From an uncultured Clostridia bacterium (GTDB lineage Bacteria; Bacillota; Clostridia; Peptostreptococcales; Anaerovoracaceae), in contig CAMIWY010000007.1 of NCBI GenBank assembly GCA_946402595.1, positions 1 to 14,165 on the forward strand: a stretch of DNA of 14,165 nt, written 5' to 3'. Positions 6,598-13,252 of the stretch are shown here, piece after piece. Position 1 is the first letter of the stretch; the number at the start of each line of letters is the position of its first letter. A program made the translations under genes and the position numbers. The notes beneath the pieces are model-generated. The model made no database searches and was not told the DNA's origin. It saw nothing but the letters and a program-made list of their open reading frames with translations.

Positions 6598-7254
6598 CTA
6601 CAGATACCACTCCGAATTGCTTCTCCTGATGCAGATCCTCTCGAGCAGATCCTGCGCTGCAGCAGCGGCTCTCGGCGACAGCCTGCTTATCCTGTGTATC
6701 GGCAGCCGTCCGGCGACCTCAAGCGGTACAGGTCTGATCCTGAGTTCCTCGATCTCGGTCCCCGCCAGCCTTCTTATCTTGGCAGCGGTAGCCGTCCCGA
6801 ACTCCGTCAGCGAAGCAACATCACCATAATGCTCACTCATTTCGCGTCCGATGCCGCCCTTCCTGTATCTGACAGCAAACGCACCTGCGCCGAGCACTTT
6901 GAACCCCTGATCCTCAGTGAAGTGCTGCAGCTCATACAGAGCATTGCCGAAAGTTCTCGACCCGAACGATACGACTGTCACAGCAGCAGCTCCATTAGGC
7001 CTGAATTTTCTGAGAGCGCTTATGGCAGGAAGCGGAACTTTTCCCACATAAACAGGCATACCGATAACAGCTACCGTCTCCTCGTCAAGGTCCACCGTCT
7101 CCGGACCCATCCTCATCAGCTCATACGACTCCACCCTGATGTCATCCGGGCAGCAGTCCTTCAGCAGATCCGCGAGCTGCGCTGTAAGCCGGTCAGTCAT
7201 TCTTGCCGTCCCGCCAATCGGGCTGAAATGTATTCCGACAATTCTTCTGATCAT
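6598..7254 (-). CDS. Flavodoxin-fold protein related to EFR1-type proteins, without a ferredoxin domain
   Basis: 218-residue soluble protein with a flavodoxin-like N-terminal half. The FMN phosphate loop is FSPIGGTARM at 10-19. GMPVYVGKVPLPA (65-77) and SFGSRTFGNALYEL (96-109) match the flavin-site segments of the flavodoxin half of EFR1-family flavodoxin-ferredoxin proteins. Those usually carry a C-terminal CxxCxxCxxxCP domain. Here only scattered cysteines are present (C34, C35, C208), and the chain ends after an Arg/Ala-rich helix. It is therefore probably an FMN-binding electron carrier or reductase without Fe-S clusters; the partner is unknown. The ATG at 7254 is preceded by AGGA only 3-4 bases away, a short spacing. 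The gene is monocistronic: a terminator lies at 6476-6506, and upstream it is divergent from trpS. I see no frameshift that would explain the missing ferredoxin part. Confidence 0.75.
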   Translation of the reverse strand: MIRRIVGIHFSPIGGTARMTDRLTAQLADLLKDCCPDDIRVESYELMRMGPETVDLDEETVAVIGMPVYVGKVPLPAISALRKFRPNGAAAVTVVSFGSRTFGNALYELQHFTEDQGFKVLGAGAFAVRYRKGGIGREMSEHYGDVASLTEFGTATAAKIRRLAGTEIEELRIRPVPLEVAGRLPIHRISRLSPRAAAAAQDLLERICIRRSNSEWYL

Positions 7255-7295
7255 GGTTCCTGCTTATATATCACAAAAAAATGGCATAAATTGCA

Positions 7296-7317
7296 GACGG
7301 GGATATAACTCCCCGTC
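7296..7317 (-). promoter_or_regulatory. Leader hairpin of the flavodoxin-fold gene
   Basis: Perfect 7-bp inverted repeat GACGGGG/CCCCGTC (7296-7302 with 7311-7317) with an 8-nt AT-rich loop. It begins about 2 nt after the predicted minus-strand transcription start and lies 42 bp before the start codon. No U-tract follows directly. It may be a stabilising 5' stem-loop or a dyad operator. Confidence 0.45.
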
Positions 7318-7325
7318 CAAAAAGA

Positions 7326-7334
7326 ATTGTAGCA
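7326..7334 (-). promoter_or_regulatory. Possible extended -10 promoter of the flavodoxin-fold gene
   Basis: Minus strand TGCTACAAT fits the extended -10 pattern (TG, one base, TACAAT). No good -35 is visible 17 bp upstream. Predicted start near 7319, just before the hairpin at 7296-7317. Confidence 0.4.
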
Positions 7335-7475
7335 CCATATACCGGACCGTTTTCGTTGATATTGTGAAGAAATTATGTAAATCAGCTATGGTAATACCAC
7401 GCAAATTGAAGTACAATCGGATACATGAAGCCACAGAGGGGCAACGGGACTATTGAAAACAGGAGGTATCATATA

Positions 7476-8489
7476 ATGGAAAATAATAATCAGAAGAAAA
7501 GAATGCTGTCCGGCATACAGCCAAGCGGAGACCTGCATCTCGGAAACTATCTCGGAGCTATTTCCAACTGGGCAGCCAGGGCGGACGAATTTGACAATTA
7601 TTATTTCATGGCAGACCTCCACACTATAACTGTAAGGCAGGAGCCTGCCGACCTCAGAAGACGCTCGCTCAATCAGCTGGCACAGTACATCGCATGCGGA
7701 CTCGATCCTGAGAAGAACGTTCTGTTCATGCAGTCGCACGTACCTGCACATTCACAGCTCGCATGGGTACTCAACTGCTACACCATGTTCGGTGAGCTTT
7801 CCCGCATGACCCAGTTCAAGGACAAGTCTGCAAAGCACAAGGACAACATCAACGCAGGTCTGTTCACTTATCCGGTACTGATGGCTGCAGATATCCTGCT
7901 GTATCAGGCAGACTATGTACCTGTAGGCGAGGACCAGAAGCAGCACGTTGAGATCTGCCGTGACATAGCAACAAGATTCAACGGCATCTACGGCGATGTA
8001 TTCAAGATCCCTGAGCCATATATCCCTAAGGCAGGCGCGAGGATCTACGGACTTACCACTCCGACAGACAAGATGTCCAAGTCCATCCCTGACGGATGCA
8101 TTTTCCTGATGGATACACCGGATGTTATAAACCGCAAGTTCAAGAGGGCCATCACTGACAGTGATACAGTGAACTGCATCCGCTACGACAAGGAGAACAA
8201 GCCGGGCGTTGCCAACCTCATGAACATCTACTCCACTCTTACCGGTCAGTCCTTCGAGCAGATCGAGGCTGAATTCGAGGGCAAGGGCTACGGCGCATTC
8301 AAGCCGGCAGTAGCAGAGGTCGTTATCGATACCCTCACTCCGATCAGAGAAGAGGCAGAGCGCCTCATGAAGGACAAGGCTTATCTGAACTCCGTATGCA
8401 AGGACGGCGCAGAGAGAGCTTCCTACGTAGCCAACAAGACACTGAACAAGGTCTACAAGAAGGTAGGCTTCCTCATGCCGGAGAGATAG
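7476..8489 (+). CDS. trpS: Tryptophanyl-tRNA synthetase
   Basis: 337-residue class I aminoacyl-tRNA synthetase that charges tRNA-Trp. PSGDLHLGNYLG (16-27) carries the HIGH-type ATP motif as HLGN, and DKMSKS (198-203) is the KMSKS loop. GEDQKQHVEICRDIA (151-165) is a typical TrpRS segment near the active site. Length is normal for bacterial TrpRS. I chose the ATG at 7476 because a perfect AGGAGG lies 9 bases upstream; an in-frame ATG 51 bp earlier lacks one and would add residues foreign to the family. The gene is divergent from the flavodoxin gene and ends at a strong terminator. The upstream 221 bp show only a weak candidate promoter (TACAAT at 7412-7417 with a poor -35). I found no T-box sequence, and the leader would be too short for one. 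Confidence 0.97.
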   Translation: MENNNQKKRMLSGIQPSGDLHLGNYLGAISNWAARADEFDNYYFMADLHTITVRQEPADLRRRSLNQLAQYIACGLDPEKNVLFMQSHVPAHSQLAWVLNCYTMFGELSRMTQFKDKSAKHKDNINAGLFTYPVLMAADILLYQADYVPVGEDQKQHVEICRDIATRFNGIYGDVFKIPEPYIPKAGARIYGLTTPTDKMSKSIPDGCIFLMDTPDVINRKFKRAITDSDTVNCIRYDKENKPGVANLMNIYSTLTGQSFEQIEAEFEGKGYGAFKPAVAEVVIDTLTPIREEAERLMKDKAYLNSVCKDGAERASYVANKTLNKVYKKVGFLMPER

Positions 8490-8537
8490 GATCACGAGAG
8501 GCTTCGCCTCACGCATTTCAATACAGTATATGCAAAA

Positions 8538-8565
8538 CGCCGGAGCATCAGCTCCGGCGCTTTTT
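8538..8565. terminator. Bidirectional terminator between trpS and the MATE gene
   Basis: Perfect 9-bp GC-rich stem CGCCGGAGC/GCTCCGGCG (8538-8546 with 8551-8559) with an ATCA tetraloop. On the plus strand CTTTTTATTAT follows; on the minus strand TTTTGC follows. It lies about 49 bp after the trpS stop and 40 bp after the stop of the convergent MATE gene, so it can serve both. A small GAGGC/GCCTC hairpin at 8498-8510 precedes it. Confidence 0.92.
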
Positions 8566-8598
8566 ATTATCTAACTGGTTCTCCTTCGTCAGGACAAG

Positions 8599-10029
8599 TC
8601 ATCTTGGTGTCATCTTGCTCAGGATCTCCTTCCTGATCTTGAAGGTGTAGAAGACCGACATGGCAACTCCGGCGATCTCCGCTGTAGGGAATGCCCACCA
8701 CACCATGTTGACTCCGCCGATCTTAGCATAGATGTATGAGCACGGGATGATTATGAGCAGCTGCCTTACAAGAGAGATGTTCATGCTGTACACGCTCTTG
8801 CCGAGGGCCTGGAAGGCTGCTCCTCTCATGATCGCATACCCTGCGAACGGGAAGTTCAGCGACATGATGTGAAGCGCAACCACGCCCATCTTCACCATCT
8901 CAGGTGGAGCGCTGAATAGCGACATCAGCTGCGCCGGGAAGAGCCAGAATATGAGTGTACCGACCGACATGACTCCGACGCCGTATCTTACACCGAGGCT
9001 CATAGCCTGCTCGAGACGGTCCTTCCTGTCTGCTCCGTAGTTGTAAGCAATGATAGGCACTGACCCGTTGTTCATTCCGAATATAGGCATGAACACGAAG
9101 CTCTGCAGCTTGAAGTACACGCCGAACGTAGTAACCGCAAGATCTGAGAATCCGGCAAGTATCTTGTTGATGCTGAAGTTCATCAGAGCCCCGACAGCCT
9201 GAAGCACGATTGACGGTATACCGATCCTGTAGATGTCCTTCATCGTCTGGAAGTGAGGTCTGATCTTGCGGATCGACAGAGCCACCTCTTTGTTGAAATG
9301 TCTGTTGAACAGGTGGCCGAGCACACAGCCGAGCAGCTGCCCGAATACCGTAGCAAGAGCAGCACCCTTTGCCCCCATCCTCGGCAGGCCGAGCAGTCCG
9401 AAAATCAGGATAGGATCGACCGCCGTATTGAACAGAGTGCCCGCAAGCTGCATGTAGAAGTTGTACTTGGTTTTGCCCGTACCCTGCAGCAGCCTTTCGA
9501 ACATCGACTGGATCATCGGCGCGAACGAGAGCCACTGGGTTATCCTGAGGTATATCGTTCCGTCTGCTATGATCTGTGCATTGGTGTTCTCAGATGTCAT
9601 GAGGCTCATGATCTGAGGTGCAAAACATCCGACAATGAAGAATATCGTGTAGTTGATCGCAACGAGGATGAATCCGTTGTGAGCTACCTTATCCGCTTTG
9701 TCGTAGTCCTTCGCTCCGAGGTATCTCGAGAGCAGAGCACTCATACCTACGGCAGTTCCTATACCGAACGCCGCGTTGAGGTTCTGGAACGGGAAGCAGT
9801 ACGAGACCGCAGTCAGAGCGTCCGTGCTGTACATGCCGAGAAATATGGAGTCCACGATATTGTACAGTGCCATTACGAACATCGACACCATCAGCGGCGC
9901 AGACATCTTAAGAAGGAGCTGATGGACAGGCTCAGTCCCGAGCCTGTCAGAATCCCTCTTCTTCACAGCCTTATCTCCAGCCTCCGATGCCTCTATTTTC
10001 TTTTCCCTTAATTCTCTGTTCTCTTCCAA
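8599..10029 (-). CDS. MATE-family efflux transporter
   Basis: 476-residue multidrug and toxin extrusion protein with about twelve membrane helices in two similar halves; expels cationic compounds using an ion gradient in known relatives. A charged cytoplasmic tail (1-35) precedes helix 1, which contains YNIVDSIFLG with D60, the arrangement seen in MepA/NorM-like proteins. VDPILIFGLLG (204-214) and GMNNGSVPIIAYNYGA (318-333) are characteristic. The second half starts near residue 262. The start is a TTG at 10029 with AAGG 9 bases upstream; no ATG is better placed. It begins 22 bp after the stop of the calcium ATPase gene with no terminator between, so the two are probably co-transcribed. The substrate cannot be told from sequence. 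Length and motifs are intact. Confidence 0.93.
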   Translation of the reverse strand: MEENRELREKKIEASEAGDKAVKKRDSDRLGTEPVHQLLLKMSAPLMVSMFVMALYNIVDSIFLGMYSTDALTAVSYCFPFQNLNAAFGIGTAVGMSALLSRYLGAKDYDKADKVAHNGFILVAINYTIFFIVGCFAPQIMSLMTSENTNAQIIADGTIYLRITQWLSFAPMIQSMFERLLQGTGKTKYNFYMQLAGTLFNTAVDPILIFGLLGLPRMGAKGAALATVFGQLLGCVLGHLFNRHFNKEVALSIRKIRPHFQTMKDIYRIGIPSIVLQAVGALMNFSINKILAGFSDLAVTTFGVYFKLQSFVFMPIFGMNNGSVPIIAYNYGADRKDRLEQAMSLGVRYGVGVMSVGTLIFWLFPAQLMSLFSAPPEMVKMGVVALHIMSLNFPFAGYAIMRGAAFQALGKSVYSMNISLVRQLLIIIPCSYIYAKIGGVNMVWWAFPTAEIAGVAMSVFYTFKIRKEILSKMTPR

Positions 10030-10051
10030 AATATACTACCTTGATGAGATT

Positions 10052-12784
10052 CTAGCTTCTGAGTTCTTCTCCGCGGCTCTTTGCCACTGATCTCTGGATC
10101 GCTTTTACTATCTCTACGATCGGTATGATCATGAACGCGAGTCCCATTGCGACTCCGTACTCCTTCCAGCTGATTGTTGCAAACTCGAAGAGTCTTGCAA
10201 GTGCAGGTACCTCGATAACTACGGTTGTGAGGAGCAGGGCTGCAATGCCGGAGCCCCACAGCCATTTGTTCTGTCTCGAAAGTGTGAATATGGACTGTCT
10301 TCTCGATCTCATGTTGAATGAGTGGAAGATCTCGCACATCGACATCGTCAGGAACGCCATTGTGATCCCGTCATTGCTGGCGACGATGTGCCACTGTCCT
10401 GTTTCCATGAACTCGCCGATGAAGTAAGCTGCCATTACAAGCATGGTAGTCACTGCACCCTGATATACGATATCCTTATCCATTCCGCCTGCGAAAACGC
10501 CTTCTCTTGCGCTTCTAGGCTTCTGCTTCATCGAGTCACCCTCTGCCTCCTCAAGGCCGAGCGCCAGGGCCGGCAGCGAGTCTGTGATCAGGTTGATCCA
10601 CAGCAGGTGAGCAGGCTTGAGGATAGTGAAGTTCAGCATTGTAGCTACCAGGATGGACATTACCTCACTGACATTAGTAGCGAGCAGGAACTGGATAGCC
10701 TTTCTGATGTTGGCGTAGATCCTGCGGCCTTCCTCTACCGCGGATACGATAGTGGCAAAATTGTCGTCTGCAAGGATCATATCTGCGACGTTCTTCGTGA
10801 CGTCTGTTCCTGTGATACCCATTCCGATTCCGATGTCTGCCGACTTGATAGCCGGTGCATCGTTTACGCCGTCTCCGGTCATGGCGGTTACCATGTTGTG
10901 TGCGCGCCATGCTTTGACGATCCTTACCTTATGCTCAGGCTGTACCCTTGCATATACGGAATAGGTGCTCACCTTATTGAGGAGCTCTTCGTCAGACATG
11001 TCGTCCAGTGCAGCTCCGAGTATCGCATCGTCTGCGCTCTCTATGATGCCGAGGTCCTTACCGATGGCGACTGCAGTGTCAAGCTGGTCACCTGTGATCA
11101 TGATAGGTCTGATGCCGGCCTCGCGGCACTCAGCAACAGAGTCCTTGACCTCCGGTCTTATAGGGTCGATCATTCCGACAAGACCGATGAAGATGAGCTC
11201 CTGCTCAAGAGCTTCAGGTGAGAAATCATCCGGTCTCTTATGGTGTACTCTGGCAGCAAGGGAAAGGACTCTGAGCGCTTTGCCCGCCATCCTTGCGTTC
11301 GCGCGTCTGATGCTCTCAGCGAGCTCTTCAGTCATAGGCCTGATGCCTTCCTGAGTAAGGATGTATTCAGAATGTCTGAGTACGACATCCGGTGCACCCT
11401 TGGTGAACTGAACGAACTCTGATTTTGCGATAAGCTCGTCAAGCTCTGTGTCGATCTCTGCAGGAGCATCCATCTCGGTGTTCCTGTGAACTGTCGACAT
11501 CATCTTACGTCCGGAGTCAAAAGGAGCCTCTCCGATACGCGGGAACATCTTGACCAGTCCCGGTTTAGGCATGTTCTGAACTGATGCATATGCTACCAGA
11601 GCAGCCTCGGTCGGCTCACCGACTACTTCCTCACCGGTTTCAGTGGTCTTGAGCTCCGCATCACAGCACAGGGCCATTCCTGCAGCAAGCAGATCCTGAT
11701 CCTGAGCGTAGTAGTCCACGACAGTCATCCTGTTCTGTGTCAGGGTTCCTGTCTTGTCCGAGCAGATTATCTGTGCGCAGCCGAGAGTCTCAACTGCAGT
11801 AAGCCTTCTTATTACAGCATTCCTGTTGGACATCTTGGTGACGCCCATGGAAAGCACTATGGTTACTACCGCTACCAGGCCTTCCGGAATAGCAGCAACA
11901 GCGAGTGATATCGCGAGCATGAAGGTGTCGATCATGACATCCATGCTGATGTGTCCCGCCTTGATAACACCAAGAGCGAAGATGAAAATGCAGATTCCGA
12001 TGACAAGTCTGGTCAGTATCCTGGAGAGCTGGGCGAGCTTGATCTGAAGCGGTGTCATCTCTTCCTCAGCCTGTGCAAGCGCATCAGCGATCTTACCCAT
12101 TTCAGTGGACATGCCTGTTCCGGTGATAACGGCCTTTCCTCTGCCGTATACAACGGTGCTGCCCATGTAGATCATGTTCTTCCTGTCACCGAGAGGGATG
12201 TCCTTTGCTCCCTCCTCAAGCACGATCTCCTCTGACTGCTTGGTAACAGGAACGGACTCTCCGGTAAGGGCCGCTTCCTCAACCTTCATGGATGCAGCTT
12301 CGAGAAGTCTTCCGTCAGCAGGGATGCTGTCACCTGCCTCGAGGATGATGACATCTCCCGGAACGAGCTCGTCGCTCGGCAGTGTCGTGATCTCACCATC
12401 TCTGAGAACTTTGGTCTTTGCCGCCGTCATCTTCTTGAGAGCTTCAATGGCTTCTTCAGCCTTGCTCTCCTGAACGACTCCGAGTACTGAATTCAGCACT
12501 ACTACGAACAGGATGATGAAGACATCCGCAGGGTTCTCACCCTCGTACAGAGATGTTACGAGAGACAGAGCAGCTGCGACCAGCAGGATGATGATCATAG
12601 GATCCTTCATCTGGTCGAAGAATCTGAGGATCGCGCTTCTCTTCTTGGCTTCGATGAGCTTGTTAGGTCCGTACTGTTCCATTCTTTCAGAAGCCTGCGC
12701 TCCCGAAAGACCATTCTCAGCGGAGGCAGTCTCCGCCAGAACAGACTGGACCGTTTCAAGATACGGTCTGTAGTTTTCTTTCAT
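10052..12784 (-). CDS. SERCA-type calcium-transporting P-type ATPase
   Basis: 910-residue P2A ATPase that pumps Ca2+ out of the cytoplasm at the cost of ATP. In order: N-terminal cation-ATPase domain (about 5-75), actuator motif TGES (174-177), PEGL in M4 (E301), phosphorylation motif DKTGTLT with D343, nucleotide-binding KGAP (462-465), TGD (564-566) and the hinge GDGVND (637-642). All the main side-chain Ca2+ ligands of SERCA seem present: E301 (SERCA E309), N704 and E707 (N768, E771), N731, T734 and D735 (N796, T799, D800), and E818 in M8 (E908). E707 points to SERCA rather than plasma-membrane PMCA type, so two Ca2+ sites are plausible. The ATG at 12784 has GGGAG 8 bases upstream; an in-frame ATG 126 bp earlier would translate through the leader hairpin and lies upstream of the predicted transcription start. 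A MATE gene follows after 22 bp. Confidence 0.95.
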   Translation of the reverse strand: MKENYRPYLETVQSVLAETASAENGLSGAQASERMEQYGPNKLIEAKKRSAILRFFDQMKDPMIIILLVAAALSLVTSLYEGENPADVFIILFVVVLNSVLGVVQESKAEEAIEALKKMTAAKTKVLRDGEITTLPSDELVPGDVIILEAGDSIPADGRLLEAASMKVEEAALTGESVPVTKQSEEIVLEEGAKDIPLGDRKNMIYMGSTVVYGRGKAVITGTGMSTEMGKIADALAQAEEEMTPLQIKLAQLSRILTRLVIGICIFIFALGVIKAGHISMDVMIDTFMLAISLAVAAIPEGLVAVVTIVLSMGVTKMSNRNAVIRRLTAVETLGCAQIICSDKTGTLTQNRMTVVDYYAQDQDLLAAGMALCCDAELKTTETGEEVVGEPTEAALVAYASVQNMPKPGLVKMFPRIGEAPFDSGRKMMSTVHRNTEMDAPAEIDTELDELIAKSEFVQFTKGAPDVVLRHSEYILTQEGIRPMTEELAESIRRANARMAGKALRVLSLAARVHHKRPDDFSPEALEQELIFIGLVGMIDPIRPEVKDSVAECREAGIRPIMITGDQLDTAVAIGKDLGIIESADDAILGAALDDMSDEELLNKVSTYSVYARVQPEHKVRIVKAWRAHNMVTAMTGDGVNDAPAIKSADIGIGMGITGTDVTKNVADMILADDNFATIVSAVEEGRRIYANIRKAIQFLLATNVSEVMSILVATMLNFTILKPAHLLWINLITDSLPALALGLEEAEGDSMKQKPRSAREGVFAGGMDKDIVYQGAVTTMLVMAAYFIGEFMETGQWHIVASNDGITMAFLTMSMCEIFHSFNMRSRRQSIFTLSRQNKWLWGSGIAALLLTTVVIEVPALARLFEFATISWKEYGVAMGLAFMIIPIVEIVKAIQRSVAKSRGEELRS

Positions 12785-12818
12785 TATTATTTCTCCCACT
12801 TGAATATATGGTTCGAGT

Positions 12819-12867
12819 GGGATCAGGTCCGGACACACATGGCTTATGTATGTCCCAGCCTGATCCC
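12819..12867 (-). promoter_or_regulatory. Large leader hairpin of the Ca-ATPase message
   Basis: Outer stem of 9 perfect pairs (GGGATCAGG at 12819-12827 with CCTGATCCC at 12859-12867) and inner stem of 10 pairs including one G-U (12831-12840 with 12846-12855), separated by a short internal loop, with a 5-nt apical loop. It fills most of the roughly 90-nt leader, starting a few nt after the predicted transcription start. No U-tract follows it on the minus strand, so it is not a simple terminator. Confidence 0.65.
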
Positions 12868-12880
12868 GCTTCAAAAAGCA

Positions 12881-12910
12881 ATCATAGTATTTTACCATCA
12901 ACGTAGTCAT
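12881..12910 (-). promoter_or_regulatory. Promoter of the Ca-ATPase-MATE unit
   Basis: Minus strand: -10 TATGAT (12881-12886), 18-bp spacer, -35 ATGACT (12905-12910), 5/6 and 4/6 matches. Predicted start near 12874, giving a leader of about 90 nt dominated by the hairpin at 12819-12867. Confidence 0.45.
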
Positions 12911-12971
12911 ATTTCTACATTGTCTACTAATTAATACGCATCATTTCACGACCTGTTGCACAGTCCAAAAG

Positions 12972-12994
12972 CGTTGACATTTCAACGTTTTTTT
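12972..12994 (+). terminator. Terminator-like hairpin with seven T, plus strand, no gene upstream
   Basis: CGTTGA (12972-12977) pairs with TCAACG (12982-12987) around a 4-nt loop, preceded by AAAAG and followed by seven T (12988-12994). The stem is short but has the shape of a factor-independent terminator for plus-strand transcripts. No plus-strand gene ends nearby. The left arm also contains TTGACA (12974-12979), so the dyad could instead overlap a promoter -35. Confidence 0.4.
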
Positions 12995-13041
12995 CATGTT
13001 AAAAATGTATCTTGATGTATTTTTTTCCTGATCCGATGAAA

Positions 13042-13080
13042 ACAAACAGTTATTAAATCATTGAAAAATCAGCTGTTTGT
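13042..13080. repeat. 8-bp inverted repeat upstream of the symporter promoter
   Basis: ACAAACAG (13042-13049) and CTGTTTGT (13073-13080) are perfect inverted repeats with a 23-bp AT-rich centre, about 45 bp upstream of the symporter -35. They could be a regulator-binding site; nothing more can be read from them. Confidence 0.3.
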
Positions 13081-13123
13081 GATGGTTTAGTGAAATTAGA
13101 TAAATGTTTGACGAATTTTTTGT

Positions 13124-13152
13124 TTGACATCAACCTTTTTAGATTTTATCCT
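13124..13152 (+). promoter_or_regulatory. Promoter of the sodium:alanine symporter gene
   Basis: Perfect -35 TTGACA (13124-13129), 17-bp spacer, -10 TATCCT (13147-13152; 4 of 6). Predicted start near 13159, with a leader of about 95 nt. A TATAAA at 13160-13165 could be an alternative -10 but lacks a -35. Confidence 0.6.
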
Positions 13153-13165
13153 TAAATTGTATAAA

Positions 13166-13200
13166 TTCAGATTGGCGTATTATCGTGTCTTCAATCTGAA
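13166..13200 (+). promoter_or_regulatory. Leader hairpin of the symporter message
   Basis: Perfect 9-bp inverted repeat TTCAGATTG (13166-13174) / CAATCTGAA (13192-13200) with a 17-nt loop, starting about 8 nt after the predicted transcription start and ending 52 bp before the start codon. No U-tract follows. Likely a 5' stem-loop or an operator dyad. Confidence 0.45.
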
Positions 13201-13252
13201 CGAGTACGCTGATCTTATTTATATGTAAGGTGAATTTGTAAGGAGGTATTTT

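Larger units (their letters stand above)
12785..13252. other. 468-bp divergent regulatory region between Ca-ATPase and symporter genes
   Basis: No credible coding sequence. It holds the minus-strand ATPase leader hairpin (12819-12867) and promoter (12881-12910), then a plus-strand hairpin with a T-run (12972-12994), an AT-rich stretch with an 8-bp inverted repeat (13042-13080), and the symporter promoter and leader hairpin (13124-13200). GTTTGAC occurs twice, 16 bp apart (13106-13112 and 13122-13128), the second overlapping the symporter -35. Confidence 0.7.

Noticed and set aside
7425..7475. Upstream ATG for trpS, adding 17 residues
   Set aside because: No ribosome binding site; the ATG at 7476 follows a perfect AGGAGG and gives the normal TrpRS N-terminus.
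7255..7475. T-box riboswitch upstream of trpS
   Set aside because: No AGGGTGGNACCGCG-like sequence and too little room; the hairpin at 7296-7317 is a simple short stem placed at the 5' end of the divergent gene.
9253..10011. 252-codon plus-strand open frame opposite the MATE gene
   Set aside because: Antisense shadow of a well-conserved transporter; Arg/Glu/His-rich translation with no recognisable features.
12785..12910. Upstream ATG for the Ca-ATPase, adding 42 residues
   Set aside because: The added residues are translated from the leader hairpin and lie partly upstream of the predicted transcription start; the ATG at 12784 has a strong ribosome binding site.
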